In this document: in pieces, positions 1 to 12,700 of the stretch
Layout of the letters: every line of letters starts with the position of its first letter
Position numbering within the stretch: position 1 is the stretch's first letter
Assembly (NCBI GenBank): GCA_963585895.1
Contig: OY757904.1
Location: forward strand, 91,797,757 to 91,861,756
Origin: Sepioteuthis lessoniana
Lineage: Eukaryota; Mollusca; Cephalopoda; Myopsida; Loliginidae
Length of the DNA: 64,000 nucleotides
Direction: 5' to 3'
Notes under the pieces: generated by a model
The model's input: the letters and a program-made list of their open reading frames with translations, nothing else
Told to the model about the DNA's origin: nothing
Database searches by the model: none
Position numbers and translations under genes: made by a program

Positions 1-412
1 ACACATTCATTACACAAATGAAGAAACTTTTATTATTCAATATCTTGGACCCCTTTATTTCTGTCTATTCTAAATAAAGGATGTTTTACAACTTATCTGG
101 CCTATGTACAAAAACTACTGTTCAGTAGATTTCCACAGTCAATAGAAAAAAACTACTGTTCAGTGAGATTTCCATAGTCAATAGAATAAATACTGAGATA
201 TAATCCCACCAATTTGCAAATATTTGACTACTGTAATTAACTCACATGAATTAAATGTAAAAAAATAAACACAGATTTCTAAAGCAAATGACTTGAATCT
301 GTTAGCCAGTTTTGGGAACCAGAAGCCTCAGAAAATGTTAGGTTGAAGAAGAATTTTTTTTTTTTTTAAACCAAGTGTGGGCCAACTGAATAACAACAAG
401 AAAATAAAACAA
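1..412. repeat. AT-rich sequence with 38-bp tandem duplication
   Basis: About 110-186 holds two tandem copies of a 38-bp unit beginning AAAACTACTGTTCAGT. A diverged relative of 85-250, sharing ATCTGGCCTATGTACA, recurs near 34435-34530, so this is probably part of an interspersed repeat. I see no coding sequence. Confidence 0.5.
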
Positions 413-610
413 GTCCGACCATAAGTCTCTCCTCACTCACAAGCTCGATTGGTAGTCTTTTCGACAAAAAGTCCGACCATAAGTCTCTTCAAAAATAAAA
501 CAAGTCTCACCGTAATTCTCCTCTCACTTGCAAGTCCGATTGGTAACCTTCGTAACAAACAAAAAGAAAGCAAAGTCCGACCGTACATCTCTTCTCACTC
601 GCAACAAGAG
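413..610 (+). repeat. GTCCGACC tandem repeat
   Basis: About four degenerate units of 35-70 bp, starting near 413, 469, 501 and 572. They contain AGTCCGACC, CTC(T/C)CACT and CGATTGGTA motifs. More C/G-rich than the surroundings. Short ORFs across it are repeat by-products. Confidence 0.6.
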
Positions 611-638
611 CACCAGCTGTGCCGATGCTGGTGTTTTT
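611..638 (+). other. Stem-loop followed by T-run
   Basis: CACCAGC (611-617) and GCTGGTG (627-633) form a perfect 7-bp stem with a 9-nt loop, followed directly by five T residues. It resembles a transcript-end hairpin, but nothing shows that it is used. It lies at the end of the GTCCGACC repeat. Confidence 0.4.
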
Positions 639-640
639 AT

Positions 641-1372
641 CTCTGTCCAGACAGACCAAAATTTGCATGAGAGCGTCTCTACATTGTACAAATCGCACCC
701 TCACCCTCAGGAATAGTTTCTCGCTTTGCATGCAAAACACGTTCTAGCCTGTTTTGGATTCCATGGTAAGTCATTATTTTCATTACACAGGTATATAAGC
801 AGACATATACCCAGACCATATACTCACTTTTTCTCTGTTATGGTGGGTGAAACCCCTGCCTTGCTTTGCCCTCAATGCTAAGTGAAATTATGCAGTTCCC
901 TTCAACATGGTAGAATATTTTAAATTAACTTTCCTATTTTCATTTTGCAATACTTTTCATATGCAAATTCATTCGTATATATGTTCAATCTTATTTTTTA
1001 TTTATTGAATGTTATTATTTTTCAACATATTTGCTGTGTACTCTTTAAATTTTATCATGCATATAATATTCTCTTTCACTAACATTTACACAACATCAAA
1101 AACCAGTTACTAATAGCCATGCTACTTGCTTCACAGAGAATTCTTTTACACAATGCTATCATATCACTTCACTACCTTCAAATGCATCTCTGGAAAATAA
1201 TAAGGCATTCATATAAGACTATTCCATATTTCTGTATGAAAACATGATATGCCATAACATACCTGTAATCTTTACATTAAGTGTTAACAAAAATTCATAT
1301 TTCGATTATTACTGTCTCTAACCTTTTTTATTTCTTACTGAAATTTTATATTTTACGTTTATGCTTATATAT
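641..1372. other. No recognisable feature
   Basis: AT-rich non-coding sequence. I see no motif, inverted repeat or coding pattern on either strand. Confidence 0.5.
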
Positions 1373-2150
1373 TCAGTCATGTGCAAAAGTTTTCTAATAC
1401 TTTAAATTATTGTAAATTTCTACTAATTGCCAATAATTAGTGGATGTTTTGCATTGTGTTTTCTTTTTTTTTTTTTTTACAGATGAAACATTGGCCCAGT
1501 TGGAGTCATTTCCGTACCTAATCATAATATTTTGTAGTAAGGGTTTTGAAGAAGAGGGAAACATGTAAGGCCTCCCCCCCCCCCAAATGGCTGTGCAACA
1601 GTTTTCAGCCACCTCATACAAAATCAATCAAGATACAGCATTTTAAACCAGAAAAATGTTCCACTGCTAATATGCAAATGTTTTCTACAACAGTACCAAT
1701 TCTTTTCTTAAATATAGTGAAAATTTTTATATCTAAAATCATGGCAAAAATTTCCAAAGAAATGATGATGAAGATAGCCAACAATATGAGCTAGGGAACA
1801 ATAGTTAAGGTACTTGGAATTTCAAGAAGCAGCATCTTTGAAATTCTCTCAAAGTTTGAAGGCACTGGAAGTGTTTTGGATCAACTAAGATGTGGTCACC
1901 CTTGAAAGCTGTATCACAGGATGGTACAGAAACTGATCAGAACAGTGAAAACTCAGCCAAAGAAGACTGCAAGACAAGTGATAGCTGAGTGCGACTTGTT
2001 CAATTTGGAGTCAGTGGATACCACCAAGCATATCCTTAGAGAACATGAACTGAAGGGGGTGCATTGCAGCTAAGAAACCAGCATTAACCAAAAAAACATT
2101 TAAAGACAAGATTAAGTTGGTCAAAGATGTATAAACTATGGGATGCAGAT
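1373..2150 (+). mobile_element. Tc1-like transposon, 5' half, inactivated
   Basis: A Tc1-type terminal motif (CAGTCATGTGCAAAAGTTTT) starts near 1373. The N-terminal part of a Tc1 transposase follows. Around 1815 the + strand encodes GISRSSIFEILSKFEGTGS, the HTH-linker pattern of Tc1 proteins. Later there is an LREHELKG segment and, in a shifted frame, AAKKPALTKKTFKDKIKL. Stops and frameshifts interrupt it. The DDE catalytic part and the 3' terminal repeat are absent, so this is a truncated fossil. Confidence 0.72.
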
Positions 2151-3668
2151 TCTTGGAATAAGTTCGTATTCAGCAATTTTCAAATCTGTCTGGAATATTA
2201 AATTCCTCTTAATTTCATTACTGTTCTGAATCAGTTTTGGACAAAATGTTTTTAAAACATCTTTTTTTCCAGTAAGCTATTTGACATATGTTTTTAAAAA
2301 GTGATATACTAATGCTAGGTTAAATTTCTACTTATTAAATTTTTTTGGCATTATATAGGAAATTGTCAATTAAAATATTTTATGAGTGAAATTATTTATG
2401 AACATGATAGTTAATTAGACTGATGTATCAGATGGTACTAGAGTATTTAAATTATTGTAGTGACTAAATGGGGAATTTTTGTGCATTATACTAATCTTAA
2501 TGCTTTTGACCTTTTAAGTTCTTTTATGGAATTAATTAGTTTTTTCTTGAATGAAGGTAAATATTTACGCTGTTTTAGTATCACTGAATTTATGTTGCAA
2601 ATTGAACTTCCTTATAACTTTCTGTATTTTTTGGATAATCTGGAACTCTACTGCTTAAAAAAAATAATCCAAATCCATGTTTGAAAAAATAGTGATGAAA
2701 TTTTAGAGAAAGGAATACTTATCATGAAGCTCTGCAAAAAATTAAATTATTCAAAATTCAAAGTGACTTGTATCCAGAAGCTTATTTTGCAATAATTGTA
2801 AAATTATTTTTCAGAAATTTGCTATTTTCTAAGAAACTTTGTTTAGATAATATTAGATTATTTAATATGCATCTGTGTTTTTCTTGGGATAATTATGGTC
2901 AGGACATCAAAAACAAATACAAAGAATTTCATTGCTGTCTCTATTTTTAGATGTTCACAGGCAGATGACAAAAATAATTATCATTTGAAAGTATTAAATT
3001 TTCAAAAATATTTTGTGCCAATACTATGTCAATGAGATTTCTGCTATTGCAGTATTAATGCCTACCTGTTTGAATTATTTTAAATACTAATGCCCTTCAA
3101 TATGATTTGCATTCAGGCTTGCAATACTTGAATTTCACTTACACTGAATTTAGTTTATGCATTTATTAGAGGGACTAGATCATGGTTGATTCTGTACTGA
3201 TATTAAATGCACTCTAATACATAATGCATTATTTTATTAGTCAGTGTCTGGACATGTTTATATAATCAAGATCAATTCAGGACACAACATTGGCTTAAAT
3301 GGAACATTCTAGTTAGCAAGCTTGGATTCCTAACACTTGTAAGATTAGGCTTATTGATCAGACACAAGTCTGTTTTAAGCATATAGTTAAGTGCAAAAAT
3401 ATTCAGGAGGAGTTTATAAGGTAATCATTGGGTGCTGTGATTTGTTGACTGGGGAATTAGCTTCATCAAGAAAAAAAAATTGAAGAAATAGATATATAAT
3501 CTACTTTAAATTTTATCTTGGTTTTAACATTTACTGTTTGTTTCTTTCAATTTCATACATTGATTTCAAAATCTGATTCTTTCCCTCATTTGTTATTTTA
3601 TTATTCATATAAATATTTTTTCTTGTATCTTTTCTTGGAAAAACTGAGTGTTTAACATTTTTTTGCAG
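2151..3668. other. Intronic AT-rich sequence, nothing recognised
   Basis: Presumed intron upstream of the first visible kinase exon. Short ORFs such as 2460-2684 and 2768-2950 have no recognisable domain. Confidence 0.5.
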
Positions 3669-3707
3669 TATCTTCATGAAAACAATGTCATTCATAGAGA
3701 TTTAAAG
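3669..3707 (+). CDS. CAMK4: CaMK exon a: catalytic loop, first half
   Basis: Thirteen codons, YLHENNVIHRDLK, containing the HRD catalytic Asp and the following Lys (subdomain VIB). A T-rich tract and cag acceptor precede it and gtaaga follows. Phase 0 at both ends. The 9,995-bp intron downstream splits HRDLK from PEN. Earlier exons are outside the window. Confidence 0.9.
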
Positions 3708-6700
3708 GTAAGACTTCTTTTTTATTTATAGGACCTATCTTCTCAATTTTTTGAGATACAGTGAGTGTTCAAAGGTATGAAGATTGAAGCAATATTTACC
3801 AAAACAGAAATAAACAATGAATTAATTAATTTTCTTATCATTCAAAACATTTATTCAAGCAAGTTTTCAGTTGGTCAAAATACCCCTGAAACTCCTCTTT
3901 TGATATGGTATGAAAATACACCATATTTCTTTTAATGCCCTCTATATCCTCAAATCATACTGTTGAAGTGCATTTTTAGTTAAAAAACAAGAAAAAGTTG
4001 CACTAATGTAGGTCTGGTGTATATGCCGGGTACTGCAGTTCCCTATGAACAGTTGTTTAAAAATATATATTCACTGGCTTCAGAATTATTTTTAATTAGC
4101 ATTGACTTATTTAGACAAAGTCTACACATCAACGCAGCTGAACATCATCACATTATTAAATAAGTTGCTCAGTTGTGTACAAATTTTTATTTAGATTTTA
4201 AGATTTAAAAAAATTAAAGATTCAGTCTCTTTTTTGGTCAAACCTCAAATCAACATTTATTTTAAGATGATATTATGGAGACAATAATATAAATGATCAA
4301 AAATAGCTGCCATTTATTTATTAATATTCTTGTGCTAATTAGAAGATTGTAAAAATGAAAAAAAAAATCTAATTCATACATTGATCACAGGACCCCCACC
4401 CACTCCCAATCACTAACATGCCACTTATCAAATTTTAATGCTGTTCAGACACATAATGATCAATATATCACAAGTACCATAAACAATGGCAGTTAATTAT
4501 ATAAAAATTCTATATGGCACTAATAGCAAAAAAAAAGGATATCAAATACTAGAAGGTACCCTAATAAAGATGAAACAATCCATATTAAACAAAATATCTT
4601 TTATTCTTGAAGTAGGGGTGCTAAATTACATCTGATATATATGCAAAATCCTACTCCCCTGGCAAAGTCACCATCATGTGATCTCTCATGGTTGTTTTTC
4701 AAATATTAATTCCAGCACTAAGGTTTAAACCATTTACACATGATGTCACTAGCATATGATGAACATGGCCAATTAAAAATTCTTTAATAATATGACAATT
4801 TTTTTTGATTTTGCAAACAACACCACTACACACATGTTCTTGATAATGACCAATGGTGGTTAAAAGTATATGAACAACAGATAAAAAAACTCTTTTAGAC
4901 AATTTTGTACAGCCTTCATACACATTTAAAACATCTTATTCACCTACAAGAAAAATTGAATAAAAAAAAAAACTAAACAAAGAATCCTTGTTTGTCATTA
5001 TAATAAATCATGTCTCAAAGAGAATTTGCTATATAAACATTGTTTAATTTTAGTAAGTGTATGTACTTGATGTAAAAATAGTTGTCTCTTTAATGAGTAT
5101 TTGTTCAATCCCAGGTCAAGTCATACCAAAAACTCAAAAAATGGTACTTGATGCCTCCTTGCTAAACACTCAGCATTATAAGGTATGGATCAAGAGAGTG
5201 ATTCTTTTCCCAAAATAGTAAGAGCTCTGTACCATTAGATATGTCCAGCATTTTCACAAATGTATACTAATACTGACCTTGTTTACAACAAAAGGAATGA
5301 ATGAGAAAAGTGGATGGACCCAGGAATAATTATTGGATTGAAGGCAAACCTTAGTGATGGTGGTTTTAAAGGAGGATGCTTCTCTTTTCTCAGGCAAAAC
5401 AAGAGAATTCATGAACTAATTAAGAGCACCAAGGCTGCAAAATATAGCAAAAGTTTATTTAAAAGAGGCTTGTGTTTTCTACAAAAATTGATAGGCATGT
5501 TAGTTAATAAAAAAAAAGACAGATGCTTCTGGGTTATATGATTTGACATACTCTGTCACTCAAATAATGAATGAAAGACTAAAAATTGAAATGGGCATAC
5601 TTTGAGAAGTTGTTGCATATTGTCCTTTGACAGACTCATCAATTTCTAAAATGGATGTTCCAGCTGTGTAAACAAGATAACAGTAGCAGCAGATCACAGT
5701 GTTATATCAGTGTATAGTTGCAAGGAAAGAGCAAAAACACAATTGCAAAAACAAAGAACACAAAGGCATGTAAAATTTTAACACTTGTATTGAAAACAAA
5801 TAAGTAAAAAGTTCAAATAAGTGGATTTGTATAGACATGTTGATATGGAATTAAAAAGTAGAAAAACGTCTTGTGCTTAATAGTGGTAGGATTGTTTGAC
5901 TTATATGCACGCGGTCAATCAGATGTTACGAGTGTGGAGAGGAGAGGGGTGTTTGGTGATTTATGGCTTAGTCACTTCCTTCAAAGCAGAGAAGAGGAAA
6001 GTTATTGTGGGTGATGTGTGGTTTCGAGTTTTGCCTCTCTCTCTCAGATTTGAAGTTCTAGTCTGCAGGGTCGTCTACCTTCTTTTGATCTGGCTCCACT
6101 GTCAAGAAATTTGTCTTTTATAGCGTTTTTCTCTTCTGATCGGATCACTTGGGTTTTCTTTGTTTTTTACCATGAAGGTCTTAGATTGGCCGAAAAATTA
6201 CTTTTAATTATTTATATTTTTGACAAATTTCATTGACATTTTGCAATGCGCTGATCCTATGCGCAGAAGCTCTTTTTTCCATTTTGAAGAAAGTCTCAGC
6301 ACCGATAACATCTGGTGAATGCTCTCATAGATGCTAGTTGCAATAATTATTTTGTGTGTACGATAAATTAGAAGAGATCTCCTTCAGTCTTATAACAACT
6401 GGTTGACAGCTGGAAAGATAACCAGAAAGAACATGTAGGTACGTGGTGCCTTCAATAAGTTTCCAGACTTTTTTGTACAGGCATTTAAAATTGTCATAGA
6501 CTCTTGAAAATTCCCTATGTTATTGTAATACATCTTATGAGATGACTGACCAATTTTTATGATTTCAGGTTCAAATCAACAGCTACTGCAGGAATTGGAA
6601 TACACCCTACAAAGCCTGATTGTCACTGCTGGTGAATTTCAAAAATGCAATCTGGACATGAGGACACTTTAGAAAAAGGATATGCAATAAAATTCTGTTT

Positions 6701-9700
6701 TAAACTTGGAAAAAATGCCACAGAAACATATGGAATGCTTCAGACTGCTTTTGGAGCATCTTGCATGAATCAAGTATCAGTTTTTGAGTGGCATAAGAGA
6801 TTCAAGGAAGCCAGGGAGTCTGTGAGGAATGATGAGAGGTGTGGGAGGAGTAAGGAAGTCAATACACCACAGTTGATTGGCCAAAGGGTTCGGGTTAAGG
6901 TTAGGATTACTATGTTGAGGTTTTAAGGGAGCTCAGGAAGAGATTCTGTTAGAAGAGGCCAGCACTCTTCAAATCAGGTCAGTGGCATTTCCACCAGGAC
7001 AATGCACCAGTCCACAACTCCATCCCTGTCACAGACTATTTGACCTAGATGGGCATCAAGACAGTTCCTCACTGTCCCTATAGTCCAGACCTTGTTCCCT
7101 GTGACTTTTTCTTATTTCCTAAGCTCAGAGGCTGTCGTTATGAGACAATTGAGGAGATGAAAGAGGCTTTGATGAAGGTCATTAACTTGCTTACACAAGA
7201 GGACTTCCATGGGGCCTTCCAGAAGTTGTTGGAACGGTACAACAAGTGCATTGCAGCCAGAGGAGATTACTTCGAAGGGGACTAGAGCTTCATGTGTGTA
7301 CTATCAATAAAAGTGCCCATACGAAAAAGGTCTGGAAACTTATTTAATGATCCTCGTATTATGAAATTATATGTACACAGATACCCACAGACAAAATGGT
7401 CAGTTGGACTGTCAGATTCAGAGAGCAGGCAGCAAGTGCCCAGAGTAGGGCAGGTGGTCCCCAGCTGAGAACCTCCCATCAAAGAAGTAAAGACGTAAGG
7501 TCTTGAATATAGACTCTTAATTGGGTTAAGAAAAGTGTCAATATAATGTGTCTTCTATCAGCCTTAGTCCGAGTCCTGTGTCCAAGTCCATTGTCTCTGT
7601 CTCTCTTTCACACTTTTAGCCAATTTCAGACTGTTGAAGTAATGAAGAAGAAAGAGTTATGTTTTTATAAACAAAAGCATTATTGTCTCTTCATAATGCT
7701 GCTATATAACGTTTAATTGATTTGGTGTGCAATGACATAGATTGATTCAAACCTGAGGTTAAACACTAGACAATCAAAGGTAGTGACTGGTGAAGGAAAG
7801 GAAAGAAAATAAGGAGAGACAGAGGAAAAGAAAAAATGAAAGAGAGAAAAAGCCTGAAAATACAACGAACTTAGAGAAGCACACAGCAGAAAAGAAGGAA
7901 AATTAAGAAAAAAAGGAAGAATTCAACAAATCAAGAAAATCAAAAAGGAAAAAGCTGGAAAGAAACTAAAAAATACAAGTAAAAATAAGTAAGTTGGTGA
8001 CCATAATCAAGGGTTACCCAAAGGCTCCCTTTTCAATAGCTACTGCACAGAGGTGTAGGGGAGGGTGTTACTCCATTCTCTGGATTGCTCCACTTTACTC
8101 TTGATCCTTAACTTATAATGCTGAGTGTTAAGCAAGGAGGTATCAAGTACCATTTTTTGAATCTTTGGTATGACTCAACCTGTGATTGAATCTCGGTCTC
8201 ATTAAGCCAAAAAAGAAAAAGAAATTAATGGAAAAGAGACGACGAGACTGTGAGACAAGAAAGAAATAATAAAAAAGATATATATACATATGCAAGCAAC
8301 AGTTATATAAAGAATTTTTATGAGTCATGCAAGTTGAAAAGAAGCAAAAGGGCACCTCAGCATTGAAAAACAACATTTTTAAGATTTTAAAAAAGAAAGA
8401 AAGAAAAAAAGAGAAAGAGACAATTGATAGACACACAGAACCCACATCCCTGCATGAGAAAGAGAAAAGGAGGAGAAGGAAGAAGACGAGACATTTTTTA
8501 AAAAAATAGAACTGAATATTTTTTCTGAATTTTTTGACATTTTTTTTTGTTGTAAACTTTTGGTTGAACATTTTATTTTGACATTGTCACAGAGTATGTA
8601 TTTTAGAAAAAGATTTTTTTCTCCCAACCACTGAAAAATGAATTTAAGGCGACATTTCTGAATTTTTTTTTCCAATTCACTTCATAAGAATTTTCCTCAG
8701 CCATTGATGACGGGATTTTAATTTCAAATTTTAATTTCTAATTTTAAGTAGATTTTAATTTTTTTAGGAAAATGAAATAATTTTTTTTGTATATTAAATC
8801 AACTTGCTGTTTTTCATACAGGTTGGAGCTGATTTCAAGACCAATTGGCTAGGGACATTTTGGAGATATGGTAAAGAAGTAATTCTATAGGAGAATTTAC
8901 CATTCCATAGGTGAGATCCCAATTTTGGGATTAATCCCCCTGAGAGGAAGGGGCAAGATTATGATTTTTAAGAAGGCCTTTGGCAGTCTGCATTTTAAAA
9001 TTTGGAGATCCAAATTGACAGAATAAAGAGAAAAATGGCACAAAGCCTGCTCCAAGGTTTTTTTGAAGTTATAAATTTGGGGCACAAATTGTGGGTGATT
9101 TCCCAGATATTTTGTCCCAATAATGTTTTAAATTCATGCATGGTCAGCAAGGGGAACTAATGGATTTAGGAAGGTAGAAGCAATAACTGATTTAAGTAGA
9201 AAATTTGTTGAGGATATTGTTGGTGTGTTATATTTTGGTTGTTTGCTGCACACATGTCAATTTATAATGCCATTTCAAGGAATTGTTTTGGGCCATGAAG
9301 ATATTGTTTTAATAATTTTTGCAAAATCCCCCAGTTACTCCAGGTTGGATCCTGTAGAGTGAATGACTGGTGTGTGGTCATAACAAATCCAGGCAAAATG
9401 TATTGCTGGAATGACCATTGTCACAGGGTTTGTGACCAGCATTTGGTTACCAAGACATTGGTCCTGTGATGTTTTTAGTTTCCTCAAAGATTTGCAGAAG
9501 AGGGCCCTATGATGTTTTTTTAAATGCAATATGTAATTGTATTATATTTTTTATGTATGCATGTGGGATAGTCAACCGCACAAAGAAATGGTATAGAAGT
9601 AATTTAGATAATAACTAGAATGGGCAAATGTTTATATAATGAATAGGTTGCTACCACTCCGGGCCAGTGTGAACCTGTGAGTGATGGTAATGAAGGGGTA

Positions 9701-12700
9701 CTCCACATTCCCCAAAGCTCTAACATTACTGGAACCTCATCATCAGATTGTTTAGTGTCATAATCAGGACACTCATTGTGGGGTCTTACCCCTCTGCAGA
9801 GAAGCAGTTGGTGTATTCTACAGCCCCCAGCCAACTGGGCAATTGTAAAATAAGGTAAGGAGGAGTGTTGCTTATTGACCTTTGACAGACCAATCAGTCA
9901 AGGATTTCTAAACAGGATGTTCCAGCTGTGTAAACAAGAGAACAGCAGATGCAGATCACGGGGTTGAGACCCAGAAGGAATGCATAGGCATTCTGAAATT
10001 ATATACACACAGATACCCACAGAAAAAATGGTCAGTCAGTAGAGATTTGGTCAGTCAGATTCAGAGTGCTGTCAGTAAGAGCCCAGAGTAGGGGGCAGGT
10101 GGCCCCTTGCTGAGAACCTCCCGTCAAAGAAGCAAAGACATAAGGCCCTGAATGTGGTTAAGAAAAGTGTCAATATAGCTGTTGTCTGTCAGCCTTAGTC
10201 TGAGTCCTGAGTCTGTGTCCTTTGTTTCTGTCTCTCTCTCTCTCTCACACATTTATAAGCAATTTCAGACCTTTCAAGTAATAAAGAAGAATGAGTTATA
10301 TTTTTATAAAGAAATGTGTTACAGTCTCCTTAATTCTTTCATTATGATACACATCAAAATGATGACCTGTGAAATACAAGACATGCTATACATAGTCAAA
10401 AAAAATCAAATTGATAATGGACTTACAAAGGATACAGGAGATCCTAAAGTATCTTCAGTGTAATTTAAAATGGCTATGGTTATTTTGTTCAATGGCACAC
10501 CAACCCCTGTGGACTGCTCAATGTCAAACCCTTTTCCCTTGTATATATCATTATATGTGTATTAATAAATTGGTAGAAATAATTTTCATTAACCTCACAT
10601 TTGTTAATTAGAAGAAATGGTATTCATTAATTTCATGTCTAATAAACTGGTAGAAATAATTTTCATTAACTGTTTCTCTCAATGCAGTTGACTCTCACAT
10701 ATTTAAGATAAAAAAGGTTGGATATTTGTTTTTCATAATAGCAATTTGAAGAATATGGTCAGGACTTAATTGGATAGGTGCTAGAACTTGACATGAACAG
10801 CTGATTGATCAGATTGGGTCTCCAAACACCAGTCTTGCCCAAGTAAAGTCTGAAGGGGGGTGTTACAGGTCATGTTACTACTTAGCACCTGAATTACAGA
10901 CTACTCATCCACTAGGATGTTGTCCTCTGGCATTGCAGATGGCTACCCATGGCCAATAGTTAGCTCAATTGTGGAGCCTTACCTCTCTGCAGAGATGCAG
11001 TCAGTGTATTCTGCAGTCCCAGCCAACAGGGCGAGTAGTTTAAAACTTGAAAATATACCTAATTATATTGGGTAAATAAGTGGTGTTGGTTTACTAATAA
11101 TAGTCATTATGTAATAAATCGTAAACAAAACAAAAACAATTTTATTCTGCATATCAGATTTATGTAGATACAAAGAAAAAAAAAGGGAAAGAGTTGTTAA
11201 TGTATTCATGTTGAGTGTAAATCAGCTTGGAATTTATCAGGGTAGCTAATTTACATGGTGGCTCTGGTTATGGTGGTTTGCCAATCAGAATTAATCTCAT
11301 TATTACAAAAGTTGGCTGCTTTCTGTGAATAGTTGTAAATTAAGAAAAAAACTGTTGATGATATATAGAAATAACATGATCATGAAAAATATCATTGTTT
11401 CCATTGAAAGGTAACTCATAACTTTAAAAACTTGTATTGATTTTAGATGAAGAAAGGTTATGAAATAATAAATGCCCTTTATATATGGAAACACAGAGTT
11501 GTTATTGCATATATATACATGTATAAACTAATCAATTTTTTTTTTTTACTTTTTCCCTGAACAGTTTATGAATGGAACTCACGTTAAATGATTTTTAGAA
11601 AATACAAGGTGTGTTCAGAAAATATCAAAAATGGAGTTGTATTTACTAAGATGGAAACAAACGATGAATGAAGCATAAATTCCCTTAAAAATAACCCTTT
11701 AGATATTTAGCATATTATTTGTTTGTCAAAGTACCTCTGAAATTTCTTTTAATATGGTGAGAATCTGTACCATCATATTTCTTTTAATGTCTTCCACATC
11801 CTCAAATCTTACCAATGAGATGAATTTTTAGTTTAGGAAACAAGAAAAAGTTATATGAAGTCAGATCTAGTAAGCATAGTGCATGTTGTACTTACACAAT
11901 CCTATTTTTCACCAAAAACTACTGTTTAAATATCATCAAGAGTAGGTGAATTCCTTGTTTTTCAAACTAGCACTGACTTATCTAGAGATTATACTTTATC
12001 AAATCGTAAGTTGGTGACCTTACTCAAGGGTGACCTGAAGGCTCCCTTTTCAACAGCTACTATACGAAGGTGTAGGAGATGACACTACTCCTTCATTAGA
12101 TTGCGGCACTTTACCCTTGATGATTACCTTATAATGCTGACTGTTAAGCAAGGTGGCATCAAGTACCATTTTTTAAGTCTTTGGTATGACTCGACCTAGG
12201 ATTGAACCCCAGTCTCCTGGAACATTGGTGAACACTACCAGTAGTACTTATACATATATCATATAGTGAGGAGTCTCTGTGGCATTGTTGTTAACATGCT
12301 AGACTGTGATATCACAGTAAGTGAGCTTGAGTTTTAGTCATGCAGTTATGTTTGCTTTTGGACTAATACCCTTAGGAAAGGTATGAAATCCTTATTCCTC
12401 TCAGCTATGGGTTAAATAGTACCGCAACTGTTCTTCTACAAGGATGGCTTTGGTATTAAATAACCCATAAAGGTTGATATGCTATTAAACAAAGAAATCA
12501 AACCAAACAATATTGCATACAGGTTTTAAGATGGTCACAGATACTTATATGTTGGACATGACTTAGGATGAATAATCCAGACAAAACAGAAATGTAAATG
12601 TAAACCTCTTAAAGTTTGCACTCATAAAAAATAAAGTTTCACAGAAAATATTAACTTTAGAATATACTAATGATATACAAGACATTATTGATTTTTTTTA

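Noticed and set aside
5314..5541. 75-codon ORF with a GGFKGGCF segment
   Set aside because: Not recognised, no partner exon signals, flanked by repeats; kept only as an unassigned note.
8143..8675. Overlapping ORFs of 142 and 98 codons on the minus strand
   Set aside because: They translate an A/G-rich low-complexity tract (Phe/Leu/Ser runs) and have no domain. The opposite strand gives an equally artificial Lys/Glu run.
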